Source of the DNA: Aptenodytes patagonicus
Taxonomy: Eukaryota; Chordata; Aves; Sphenisciformes; Spheniscidae
Direction: 5' to 3'
NCBI RefSeq assembly: GCF_965638725.1
Contig: NC_134960.1
Location: 3,784,501-3,848,500, forward strand
DNA: 64,000 nucleotides
This document shows positions 13,701-24,500 of this stretch, one piece after another (position 1 is the first letter of the stretch; every line of letters begins with the position of its first letter). Both the position numbers and the translations under genes were made by a program. Below the pieces are notes generated by a model that was not told the origin of the DNA, did no database searches, and worked only from the letters and a program-made list of their open reading frames with translations.

Positions 13701-15788
13701 TCTACGCAGGGCGGCTAGCAGGCAGCAGAGCGAGCCGGTAACATCAGTTTCCGTAGCCCTCATTTTTTTCTTCTTATCTAATGTGTTATCCTCACATATA
13801 ATGTGTTACGTATGGTTTTTTTGGTGGGATTTTAAGCGATGCTGTTGCACAGGTGGCCGCTCGGACAGCCCCGTTGATGCCGCAGCATTACAGGGGCATA
13901 CGTGCCTCCGCCTGGCCGACCTTTACACTGCTGGTGTTTGCTCACCTCTCCCCCTGCCTTTAAGCTAATCTCTGGGATCGCATTCCAGCATGACATGTTT
14001 TGTAACTTGCAGGAATGAGTATTCTTTCACATGCCTCAGCTTATTTCATTAATGAACTTTATTACTACAGGTAGAGTGTCTTCACAGTTCTTTCAAATAC
14101 AACTCTTACTTCCCAAACTCACCTTCTCGCATGCCCAAATAACTATTATTAACTATTAAACTAGAGTGGAGGAGAAAGTATTAATGTTTACAGAGAAAGG
14201 AGGAGTGGACAAACAGTTTCATATATTAACTTATGTCACCGGAGAAACTCCAGTTCACGCTTACCTTGTGAGGTAAGCAAAACCCTACTAAACCATAGTA
14301 AAACAATAGTACTTTTGCCACTCTCAGCCTGGACATCCAGGAGCCTTTGCTCCCAAATCAGGTGCCGCTGCTTTCTCTGAAACATGTCACACTTCCCAAG
14401 GGTCCTTCACAGAAACGCAAGACAAATAAGCAGCAATACTTCAGCTATTAACTACACCCAAGACCAGAGGTTTTTTTTTATATATATATATATATATGTA
14501 TGTATATAAAAAGTTTCTTTGTGCATTTTGAAAGTATATGTGTGCAAAGATGTATTTCATAAAGTGATCTTATCAGCCTGCTGACAGGACAGCACAGGGA
14601 ACTGTGGGGAGTTTCCCAATGTTATAATCAGCCTTCTTCAACTGTAAATGTAAATGAGAATGAAAACAGAAAGTTTCTTCTACAATAAAAGACGGACATA
14701 TTTTTGAAAGTAATTCTCCTTCCTACTTCAAGCTTCAGTATCTTTCACCAGAAGTAGACTTTGCATGCACAGGAATGGGAAAGCAGGCTAGCGTGCAGTA
14801 ATCACTGCTCAGCTAAGTATGAGGAGATAAGAAAGATTAGTCAATTTAGTTAAAATTTCACTGGCTAATATTTCGATAGTAGGCCAAGGGTCTAACATTC
14901 AGTGAAGAAGTTTAAACTTTCAACTGATAAAAGGCAGGTGGCACAGCTTGCCATGATTCCTTAATCTCAAATGCTTTTCATCCACTTCAATAAAATCCTT
15001 CGAACTTGTAAGTTGTGCCTTTTACCTATGTGATCTGCAACTTCTGTTCCTTTTTTTTTTTTTTAAGTATCCTAACATTCCTTTTCCTCCTGGTTGTTTT
15101 TTTTCCCCCTCTGTTTTTTTTTTTCCCTTCCGTTTTGCACAAGCTAATATTTCACCTTGGATTGATATGGATTGCAGACTCTTTTGGCCAGAGAATACTT
15201 TCCTGAGGCTCTTCAGCAGATGCCAGTGAAGTTTCACGCTGTTTTCAGTGACACCAGTTACAGAATAACACACTGCTGAACATGAGCAAGGGCTTCAATA
15301 TCCAGCACTATTTTTTGTAGACAGTCCCTCATATTTAGATTCTCAAGTGATATCCTCACGTGCAAAAGAACTGAACTAAAATAACTGAGTTCAGTTCTTC
15401 ACAGCAGAACAAAATCAGGAGAAACTCCATAAAAGTCAACTGAATTACACCAGCTTAAATGTAGTATGATTAGAAAAATCAAACCTATCATGTTCATGAA
15501 AGAAAACGTAGTTTTTTCAAGAGGTTAAAGGATTAACCTAAGATTGAGTGGAGAGCACGCTCTGGAAATACTCAATATTGATAAGTGAAACTTTTGTTTG
15601 AGTGTTACTGAATATACACCAAAACAAATATTATTATTTAACCAGCAGCTGTGTTTGAAGATAACAGAGGTGAACAGACATTTTTTACAAAAATAACAGA
15701 AAAGAAAAACCCCAAACAATAAAAACTTACCTAAAAACTGTAATACGCTACTGAAACCACTGTAAATCCAATCAAATATGAAGGACAT
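7703..15788 (-). CDS. SAR1B: SAR1B, small GTPase that initiates COPII coat assembly
   Basis: SAR1B encodes the Sar1 GTPase, which inserts into the ER membrane when GTP-bound and recruits Sec23/Sec24. Six coding exons on the minus strand are 15788-15731, 12051-11932, 11132-11067, 10513-10410, 10246-10115 and 7819-7703. They join in frame to 198 residues, the usual length. Visible motifs are the N-terminal amphipathic helix (residues 1-20), the P-loop GLDNAGKT (32-39), switch I Thr56, DLGGH (75-79, with catalytic His79), NKID (134-137) and CSVL (178-181). Asp6, Ser10, Pro139, Arg146, Met150 and Leu173 match SAR1B rather than SAR1A from memory. Residue 80 is Ala, where I recall Val in human SAR1B and Glu in SAR1A. 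Residue 25 is Ser, as in SAR1A. The start lies in an exon (15731-15804) that opens with a short 5' UTR segment. SAR1B defects cause chylomicron retention disease in humans. Confidence 0.97.
8676..9551 (+). mobile_element. CR1 LINE, 5'-truncated 3' fragment
   Basis: This is about 0.88 kb of the avian CR1 non-LTR retrotransposon, covering the end of ORF2 and the 3' tail. The 3' end shows the typical line of CR1 text, with a TTGGACTCGATGATCTTAGA-like segment followed by two ATTCTATG octamers that finish at 9551. The copy is heavily 5'-truncated, as most CR1 copies are. The left edge is approximate: similarity to the ORF2 frame becomes clear at the DTKLGG segment near 8677. It lies in the last SAR1B intron in the antisense direction. 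The unbroken reading frame and close fit to the remembered consensus suggest a fairly young avian insertion. Confidence 0.95.
8677..9471 (+). pseudogene. CR1 ORF2 C-terminal fragment (reverse transcriptase end)
   Basis: The fragment holds about 264 codons in one open frame ending at a TAG stop. It matches the C-terminal part of CR1 ORF2, downstream of the catalytic palm of the reverse transcriptase. Recognisable segments are [40 protein letters not shown] and the terminal WNRLPREVV. The endonuclease domain and the YxDD active site are missing because of the 5' truncation, so the copy is not autonomous. Long open frames on the opposite strand here are shadows of this sequence. Confidence 0.9.
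12052..15730 (-). other. SAR1B: SAR1B intron between the first two coding exons
   Basis: This is a 3.7 kb intron with no support for extra exons. It contains a TA microsatellite after a T tract (14471-14508), a long pyrimidine-rich stretch on the plus strand (about 15045-15135) and a short perfect palindromic hairpin at 12120-12137. A GC-richer patch near 13530-13760 has open frames on both strands but no recognisable protein. Confidence 0.85.
14471..14508. repeat. T tract followed by a TA dinucleotide repeat
   Basis: Nine T residues run into about 14 TA/TG dinucleotide units. This is an ordinary microsatellite inside a SAR1B intron and is probably length-variable. Confidence 0.85.
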
Positions 15789-15804
15789 ATCTGAATCTTA
15801 TAGT

Positions 15805-18800
15805 CTGAAATAAACAGAAAATATAGCGCATTTAAGATCTGTCAGAACAGCACATTAAACATTGTAAGATATTTATAGGTAAGAAAAGTAATTCAAAGTC
15901 CTGGGTGAAAAATAAAAAACAATTTCGTTTTGGTAAACTGTATCATGGACCAATTAAGTGACCCCACAACACATTAAAAAACTAATGTAGAAGTGGAAAA
16001 CAGGATCCAGACCTTGTGATTCAACAGCAAAGACCTTTCCCTCCCCTTGGAAAATGCTACGTGGACAGAAATCTTTGCAAGAAGTAAAAATAATTTTATC
16101 TTAAGTATGGGGTGGTGGAGGTGTGTGATGTTCCACTGAAGATTTCAAAAGGGATCTTCACATAAACTTTTCAACTGGGAAAAAGTGGCATTTTTGAGAG
16201 GGCACCAGAAGGATGTCAGTGCAGAGTCAGTGCTCCAGCCGCCCTTGGGAGCTGCTGGGGTTTGAAGCAGAGGCGATAGGAGATGAAAAAGTGTTGTGAA
16301 GTTGAATCCAGAGAAGTTTGGTACCAAGTAAATCCCTATTGTCTGCACAGAACCTGTCTGTTTGGCTTGTAATGGGAAACAACTACCTAGCACAAAGCAC
16401 TGGCATTGCCATTCAAAGGCCGTGACCTCCTGTACTGTCCTGCACAGGCTGCCACAATTTAAACCTTAAACGCAAAACTTATGTTTAAAAAAGGACTCTA
16501 GAACACCATGTTTCCCATCGAATTCCTTCAGCTTAGATTCAAGAACAGGAGGTCAAGCTGAGAGCAGCCAAGATGACTATAACCAACGCTCTAGTTGTGC
16601 CATACAACCGTGAGCCAACTTCAGCTGACCATCGCAGGCAGGACACCCCTTGCTACCAGGATGAAGCTCTGCTACTCCACAAATACCCCTTCTTTGTGGT
16701 ACGGTTAAAAAAAAAATATAAGGCTGCTATGCTCGTCCCTGGGAAAGAAGCAAGTGGCCAGGATGGATTGCACAGACTGATGAATTCAGTTGTTCCTGCC
16801 CCAGGAAAAAAATCTCTGCCACCGAAGGCAGGGCTGCTTCCGAGCAAGCGGCCACGGGGGAGCTTTGGCACACCTTGGGCGCCCAGGAGGACAGGTACCA
16901 CAGAGGAAGAACCACTGCTACTGCCAAAGCATCGCTTTGGGGCACAAGAATAAAGCCATCACTAGGTCCACTGCGAAGCCACGAGCAAGTAATTTCTTAG
17001 CTTTCATCTTAATTTCCTCATTATCTGAAGTGAGGATAATCACAATGAAAGCACCAGTTTGACACAGTGAATTAGTATCTAGCATGAAAACCTCTTGAAA
17101 GACTAAAGGGCAACATCCTTAGAAGCATTTAGCCAGCTAGTTCCTCCTGGAGTGCATAACCCCTGCTAAGGTCAGGGGACATTGGAGTCCGACTACCCTC
17201 AAGAAACTGGACTGCACTGCTAAGTGCAGCTGGCAGAGGCATCCACGCCGCTGCAGGCTGTCTTGCTGCACTCATTTCAACGCCGCAGCGGTACCTTGGG
17301 GGGGTCACAAGATGACTTTAGGGCAGCTCTGACCCTGGAGCACAGGACACAGTAGTCAAAGCACAGGTCAGAACCAGATCAAAATCCAAGCATCTGCCAT
17401 AGCAATTACACTCATGGCAACAAACAGAGTTTCTCCACTACGCAGCAACAGGTACACCACAGAAAGATAATATGGAAAGAGGAGGAAAGAATAGTCTAAT
17501 TACATTTGCTTGCACTGGAACAAAGTCTTTTCAGCCCATATTTGCCTCCCTGGTTGAAGATGACAAAGCGCTAGGAGTCCTTGGTTTCTCCATGACTAAC
17601 CCTGAAACCCTTACCCACGTGTCCTACGTTACTCTGAACAACTGATCGAGCTGCAACAGGCACAAATTTTAAGAATACAAATCAAATACGCTTGTCAATG
17701 CATAAACACCCAGTTACACAACGTCACAACCGAAACTGTCCCTTGCATGGCTAAAAAGCAAAGGTCAAGAATAAGCAAACACGGCAGAACATACACATCA
17801 GCAGATTTATTTATTGCTTGAGCAAAATACCAATTGAGAAAAGCCTCTACGGGGCTTAAAAACGATCGACTCAAATAACCTGCAAATCAGGGCAAACAGC
17901 ATGATGTAAGAGAAGTGCTCAGATTACTGAGGTGAGAATAACTTCACAGCATTTAGTTGTATTAACCTTTTCCATCTATTAAACTTATGGATAAAACAAA
18001 AAAAAATCTTTATGCATTACAGAAAAGACTTTAAGGGACAAGATTCAAATGATTAAAGTGAGAACAGGATTACCCTGCAAACACAGCTGAAGTGGCATTA
18101 ATATAGGCTAAATTCCCATCACCACAAGAAAAGTGGTGTTAGAAACAGAGCTATCCAAATACACCCAGAACTGCCTCCGTATCAGCTGGCAGCGCTTAAA
18201 GGAAAATACTTTTAAAATGGGGAAAAAATGGACAGCTAACTGTAAAGGCACACTGGTAATATTTGAATAGAGATATTAAATCTACTCTTATCACACAGGA
18301 AAAGTAACTACCTGATTCACAGCAGTGTCAAATCAAAGCATTAAAAAGCCGTAGTGGCTCTGCGTTGGAATCAAGAGTTGTTACGCTGCTGAGACGTCAA
18401 AGTCATGGAGCTACATCGACCTAAGAGGAGAGCCGAGGCTGTTCAATATACACAGACTCAAACTCTCAGGCTCATGTTAAAAATACCATAAAAGCAGAAC
18501 AATGAAAACTCTGGCCATCGCTGTTCACAAGCCATGAGGAAGACAAAAATACTATTTTAAGGTTATTTCAAGGGTAACCTTGAAAATAATCAGTTGCAAG
18601 CAGACATAAGCTTTTAACAAAAAATTGTACTGGACACAAGACAATCTTTTGATACCAACTATTTTTTACAGACATCACCTACTTGTGCCTCCTCAACAAA
18701 AATATGAAAGTTAATTTTCTAGCATCACATCACATCAACAACAGATGGCTATCACTTCAAAATGTCTCCGACAACCCCGGCTAATGTTATTTCATCAGCC

Positions 18801-20674
18801 AAGTATCAGCCCTGTAAGCCGCTCTATAGACCAAGGAGGTGGGTTTGCTTACTGGAGACCACTTCTGACCGCGGGGATGCGGAATTCCCACCCAGTGGCT
18901 TTGGTAACACCTTGAAGCAGCCTCCTGAAGGGAATGTTGCCGACAGCAAGGACTAGCAAGCAAACTCACTCACACTTACTTCTTTTGTATGCTGAAAAAC
19001 AGGATTTTGTTTTCTCCCCTACTCTCAACCTGCATTTTTCTAGCTAAAAATTCATCCTTTCACTTCTGAACCAGTTAGAATAGCGCTTACTTCCAAAGTC
19101 TGTGAAACTCTAGATAAGAGAGGACATCAGGCTTTTAAAGGCAGTTTTAAATCCCTTTATGGAATAATTAGGAAACAGAAACCAGCAACACCCAAGCTAA
19201 ACAGCTCTTGCAGTAACTGGAAACACACTGTGCTGCGCCTGGGTGGGTACTGTCAGCAAGAGCTAGGAACGAAGCCTCTGTCCAACCTAACTGCACCAAC
19301 CCTGCACCCCAGCCGCAGTTAAGTCTGAAAACACAACTTGCAAGCGAGAGCTTAAAGTCTACTGTTAAGGGTGTATTTGCAGTTTTTCAAATAAGATCTA
19401 AACATGGTCACTTAAAGTTATAATTTCACATATGATCACTTTAACATCGTAAAATGTTACTGCAGACAACAAAAATCAAGATCCCTAAGAAACTCAGTGA
19501 ATAAACTGATACCTGCCTTCTACACTACAGTTTATTCTAGGACATGAAACTGCACTTTGATGTACGTCCTGGTTTCGGCAGGGATGGAGTTAATTTCCTT
19601 CCTAGTAGCTGGTACAGTGCTGTGTTTTGGATTTAGCATGAGAATAATGTTGATAACACACCGATGTTTTGGTTGTTGCTGAGCAGTGCTTACACTAGTC
19701 AAGGACTTTCCAGCTCCCCATGCTCTACCAACTGAGAAGGCTGGAGGTGCACAAGAAGCTGGGAGGGGGCACAGCCAGGGCAGCTGACCCAAACTGGCAC
19801 AAAGGGACACTCCATACCATGGGACGTCATGCCCAGTACATAAACTGGGGGAAAGCTGGCCGGGGATCAGTGACCGCTGCTCGGGGACTGGTTGGGCATT
19901 GGTCGGCGGGTGGTGAGCAATTGCACTGTGCATCACTTACTCTGGATATTCTTTTATCATTATTTTCCCTTTTCCTGTCCTATTAAACTGTCTTTATCTC
20001 AACCCACAGATTTTACTGGGTTTTTTTCCCCCCCAATTCTCTCCCCCATCCCACTGGGGGAGGAGGAAGCCAACGGCTGCGTGGTGTTTAGCTGCCTGCC
20101 AGGTTAAACCACGACAACGTAGTATTTTAAGAGTTGAGGAAAGGGACAGAGTTTGAAAATGAGGTACGCGGCACAGATTTTCTTTGGGTACTTTCATCAG
20201 TTTTTTTGATAGCAAGTCATCTTTGAGATTTCAGAAAGAGCAATCATCATACCGGTCCATTACTAGTCGGGTTGAAAACCAGAAAGATTACACGCTGTAT
20301 GGCCGATGACTTAAACTCAGTTATATCACATCTTTTACTCTGAGACAGCCCGGCTGAGTTTAGCAAAGATCTTAAGCGCAGCTGAAACGGCAAACCGTTT
20401 ACCTGCGGCGACGGCACCGCAACACGCGCGCTAGTTCCTAGGGGCACCTGATGCCGCCGTTCGGCTGCAGCCTGGCTCACAAAAACCGGCTGCCAGCGCA
20501 CGTTCGCAGCGCAGGGCCTGCTGCAGCAGTTTACTTATAAAAAAAGAAAAGTCTTAAAAGTCGTCATTTCTGAAGAAGTAACGATACTTAGAACGAACCT
20601 CGACAGGTCGGCCCAACGCGACAGGCAGCTGCACAAGGCCGCAGAGCGCCTGCGGGTCACGGGGCGATACTTAC
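15805..20674 (-). other. SAR1B: SAR1B first intron (5' UTR intron)
   Basis: The acceptor is at 15805-15810 on the minus strand (TTTCAG), just upstream of the exon with the start codon. The donor is either the strong GTAAG at 20674-20670 or a GTGAG at 21119-21115, depending on which first exon is used. The intron carries one solo LTR (19565-20116). A 126-codon plus-strand open frame at 16573-16953 resembles nothing I know and has no intron or promoter context, so I do not call it a gene. Confidence 0.7.
19565..20116 (+). mobile_element. Solo LTR of an avian endogenous retrovirus, probably ERVL-like
   Basis: This is about 552 bp of the LTR family recognisable by its CCTGGTTTCGGC opening, an ATTAAA signal followed by TGTCTTTATCTCAACCCACA in the 3' part, and a GGTTAAACCACGACA end. 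Five-base flanking target duplications (19560-19564 and 20117-20121) agree at four of five positions, which fits an ERVL-type integration and an insertion that is not very recent. No internal retroviral region is present on either side, so it is a recombined solo LTR and a fossil. It lies in the first SAR1B intron, antisense to that gene and about 1.5 kb before the SEC24A start. Confidence 0.85.
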
Positions 20675-21400
20675 GACGCGCTCCTCGGCGTCACGGACCC
20701 CCGAGCGAGGTAGAGCCAGGGCTACAACGGCCCTGCCCAACACCCACGGCAGGTCCGCGTACCGGGCGGCGGCAGGCGGGCCGGCGCCCCCAGCCCCGGC
20801 GAGCCCCGAGGGCTCTCCCCGGGGCGAGCGAGGAGAAGACGGAAGGGAGCGCCCGCCCGCCCGCCCCCCCCCCGCAGCGCGCTGCCCACGGACCCACGCG
20901 GGCCGCGGCCTCCCCGGGCGCGCGGGGACCCCCGGCCAGGCCCAGCCGCGGCGCCGCGGGCCGGAGGCCGCTCCCGGCAGGATACGAGGGCGGCCCGGTG
21001 CCCTGCGGAGCTCGCCCGGCCGGCCCCTCCGCCGGCCACCGAGGGCGAGGCCGCGGCCCCCGGCAGGCCGGGGCGGACAGCGCCCCTCACCACCGCCCTC
21101 CCCCGCACCCCGCGCTCACCCGCCGCCGCCGAGCCTGAGGTGCGGGCGCTCCGCTCCGCCGGCACCGACACGCAACCCCGCGGCTGCGCCCCGCCCCGCT
21201 CCGCCCCTGCGCGGCTCCTTCCGGGCCCGGCCGGCCGCGTCGCACGCACCAGGGCTGCGGGTCGGCTCGGCTCGGCGCTCCGCCCAACCGGGCCGCTGGG
21301 CCCTCCCGGCGGCGGCAGCGCCGCCTCTCCCCCGCGGACCCACCCGCAGCCCGGCTTGACCCTGCCCCTGCCCCCTTTAAGGCGCCAGGCTCCGCCCACT
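20675..21400 (-). other. SAR1B: Candidate zone for the non-coding SAR1B exon 1
   Basis: The SAR1B coding-start exon begins with a splice acceptor, so an upstream 5' UTR exon must exist. Two minus-strand donors in the island are possible: one ends an exon at 20675, the other at 21120. The transcription start cannot be read from sequence, and both exons may be used as alternatives. Confidence 0.45.
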
Positions 21401-21472
21401 GCCGCAGCGCGCCGCTCCCGGAAGTGCCACGTGTACGCAGTGCGCCTGCGCGCGCCGCCCGGTAGTTCCGGT
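21392..21472. promoter_or_regulatory. Cluster of GC-box, ETS, CCACGTG and NRF1-like motifs
   Basis: In order on the plus strand are CCGCCC (21392-21397), CCGGAAGTG (ETS/GABPA type, 21418-21426), TGCCACGTG (21425-21433), GCGCCTGCGC (near the NRF1 consensus, about 21441-21450) and TTCCGGT (a reverse ETS site, about 21466-21472). TGCCACGTG matches one half of the palindromic motif bound by CREB3L factors, which drive secretory-pathway genes, and it also fits USF/MYC E-boxes. The motifs are seen in the sequence. Their use is inference. Confidence 0.55.
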
Positions 21473-21542
21473 GCGGGGCCGTCCCTCCCCTCCTCCCCCG
21501 AGCTGGGCCGGGCGCCGCCAGACGAGCGGCACCGCCGAGCCG

Positions 21543-21567
21543 AGCCCAGCCCAGCCCAGCCCAGCCC
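21543..21567 (+). repeat. Five AGCCC units in the SEC24A 5' UTR
   Basis: Five perfect copies of AGCCC end six bases before the SEC24A start codon. This is a pentamer tandem repeat, likely to vary in copy number, in the leader of the mRNA. Confidence 0.85.
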
Positions 21568-21573
21568 GCCGCC

Positions 21574-24500
21574 ATGGCCCAGCCCGCCAGGCCCCCCGCC
21601 GGCTACCCCAGCCAGAACGGCGCCGGCCAGCAGCCCTACAGCAACGGTGAGCGCGGCGCCGGGCCGCCTCGGTGGCGGTAGAGGGCCGCGGGGAGGGGGC
21701 CTGGGGCGGGCGGGCGGGCGGCTCCCGGCCCGCGGCGCTTCCACAGGCCGCCCTGCGCCCGTTCTCCCCGGCGCTGCGGGGGCAGTGGGGCGGGCCTCGG
21801 CCCGCGGCGCCGGGGAGGGGGCCGGTGCCCGCGGACAGAGCGGCGGGGAGGAGGCGTGAGGGGAGCGGGGGAGCGGGCGGCCGCGGGTGCTCCCGGTGCG
21901 TTAGCTGCTCGGCTCGCTGAGTTACAGCCCGTAGGAGCGGGCGGGGTCCGCGGCAGGCCTGTGTCCGGCTCCAGCGGCGCCCTCACCGCATCCCGGACAC
22001 CCGGCGTCCCGCGGGGAAGCACAGCTGAATTGGGGGGGGGGGGGAAGTGGGTAGGGGTGACCGACTTCTTCTGTCACCCCCCCCCCCCCCCCCCCCGCGG
22101 GAACGTCACCCGGTCTGTGCGAGGACAGGGGCGCAGGTGGGAGCGACGGCTGCGGGCAGCCCCGGGCGGGGGCGGCTGGGGGGCGGCTGGCTCCCTGGCT
22201 GGGAGACGAGGGGTGCTGGGGACTGCCGGGGGTGGGAATCGCGGTGAGCGGCTGGCGGGAGCGTGTCCTGCCGAAAACGTCGCTGAGAAAAACGCAGAGC
22301 TGTTCATCAGGCAAAATAAATTTTCATTCCGATCGCTTTTCGTGACAGAAGTGTCCCCGAGTGTATTTTTGTGTGTGTCTTGGGTTATAAAGTGACAAAA
22401 GTGCCTTTCGGAAGACCTGTGTTTATGCTACCTAGGTAAAACGTACGGCGTGAGCCGCGCTGGACGTTACGTTTAGCCCGTATCCCTGACGGTGACAGAG
22501 CCGAGGCAGCGGTCAGAGCCTCTGACCCTTTGGAACGGAGCTGTACATGTGGCACTGTGGTTATCGCTGGCGCGGGGGGGGGACCTGGCTGAGCCCAGGC
22601 TGCACCGCAATGGCATTTTTTTTTTTTTTTTTATCTTGTCATTCACGTAAGACCGATATTATTTTGTTCCACGTGCTACAATCTGGGAAAGTCTTAAGGA
22701 CTTTCTTCCCCTCAAAATACATCTTTTTTTTTTAAAACAAGGCATTGAAAGTGAAACTGAATAACTTACAAGCCAGCCTTTTAAGCTAGGAAGAAAGATA
22801 TACAAGGTGAGCCTTGTCTCCGTATCTGTTTTCTTTGCAAGTGTGGAAATCTGTGCTGTTGGAAGTATTTCCTGATTTTGCATATACAGACAGCATCCTC
22901 TGTACTTGGTTCCTTAATTATACGCTTCTGTGTTTCAGTAGTTGTGCTGCATCATAAGCAATTCAGTTATAATGAGATCTTTTGATTTTTTTCTGCTTTA
23001 TGCATGAGTAATTAAATGGTTTGACTTGTCTTTCCCCTCCTCCTTCCTTCACAGCGCGCTTATTACTTTTCCTCAAAGTCATCTGCAAAATGACATTTTA
23101 CAAACAACTGTGTAGTTGCTTATAGGGTCAAGAAAGTGGGAAGCGTATGAATATAGTCTGAAGAGAGACCCTCTATTCCGGAGAGCTTACGGTCTGAGCA
23201 GAGAATGTACAAAGCGAACGTTAGCTAATGGAGCGATCGAGTGGGATGATTTACAGGCTGGCATCACTTTATGTTTGCTGTAAGCACGTAATGGAAGTTC
23301 TGGAGAGGCAGTTGGAGGAGGAGGAATTTCAGGCTACCCGGCTGTCAGGTGTATGAAAAATAAAGAACTGAAATTTCGAGTTAAGCAAATTCAAGGTAAT
23401 AAAATTAAACAGTTGTTACGGTATGTTAGAGATAAGGTTTGGGTTGCTGGTCTTTTGAATAAATTAGATTATTCAAGCGTGGACTGTTCTTAGTATTGTT
23501 TAAAATACATATTGAGAAGGTGCTGTGATCCTTGACTCTTACAGTAAAAATAAAGCTTTTTAAAACAGTCTAGAGCATACTGAGAGTAGTGTTGTGATAC
23601 TCGCAGTGGTCTATGAGGAAAGAAAGCTGTCAACAGAATGATAAATTGTTATATAGCTGTGAGCTCTTCCTCTCAACTTGTTGCTTGCTTTACTGTTTGC
23701 AGGTAAACTCCCCGAGCTCGCGTGTCCAGCGGAGGCAGTAAATTGTCACAGCAGCACCGTGAGCTGACCGGGAAATTGTTTAGCACGGAGCATCGGGTTG
23801 CTTAGCAACAACCTTCCTCTACTTCATTTGTGTTTTTCTTTTAATAGGACCAGTACTCTGTATTCATTTAACTGCAGGTTACTAATTTGCTTTCCAGTTA
23901 ATAAATCTGAAGTGCAAACAAGAAGAAGAAACAATTCTTTTAGAACTCTTTTGCTCTCCTCATGTGATATCTTAGGATGGCACTTTGGGGTCATGAGATG
24001 CTTTACGAGCTGTTGGATTTGATCAGCTCTCCGTGTGCTTGGAGACCAGGAGGTCAAAGTCGGCTGAAGTGGGTGCTGGTGGTGACCGATCCCGTGGCGG
24101 TTCGGTTGGGATGCAGCTTTTCAGTGTGTTTATCCTTGCCTCTCCCTGGAGGTTGGAAAGGTTGCGGCTGGTGAAAGAGATGTACTAAATAACTGGCTTG
24201 GAGTAGGTGATGCTGAAATTCCGTATGGCAGAAAATATGACTTGAATCCTAGCCTTCCATGCCAATATTTTGACCCCTCATTTTATAAACCCATCAGGCA
24301 ACCTTCAGATGTATTCTGGTGCCATTCCTGATCTCTTAAAAATGTGAAATGGCCTTGTGTTCCTGTAGAGGTTATGTAGGTGGCCTTTCTTGTATTACGC
24401 GTAACAGCGCCTTTCGCTGTTATGTAGGTGGCCTTTCTTGTATTACTAACTTATTTCTGCTCTGAGTGTCGGTGGTTTTGCTGCCGTGCAGGTCGTCTAT

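Larger units (their letters stand above)
20590..22290. promoter_or_regulatory. CpG island, shared bidirectional promoter of SAR1B and SEC24A
   Basis: GC content and CpG density rise sharply at about 20.59 kb and fall after 22.3 kb. On the minus strand two good donors could end SAR1B exon 1: GTAAG at 20674-20670 and GTGAG at 21119-21115. On the plus strand SEC24A exon 1 lies at the centre. Between the two starts is a cluster of promoter motifs, with no clear TATA box. The arrangement means that the two COPII genes are transcribed divergently from one island. Long open frames here on both strands reflect only the lack of stop codons in GC-rich DNA. Confidence 0.85.

Noticed and set aside
20722-21859. 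Long open frames on both strands in the CpG island (up to 340 codons)
   Set aside because: They are low-complexity Ala/Gly/Pro/Arg strings produced by GC-rich DNA without stop codons, and they overlap the real SEC24A exon 1 and the SAR1B promoter.
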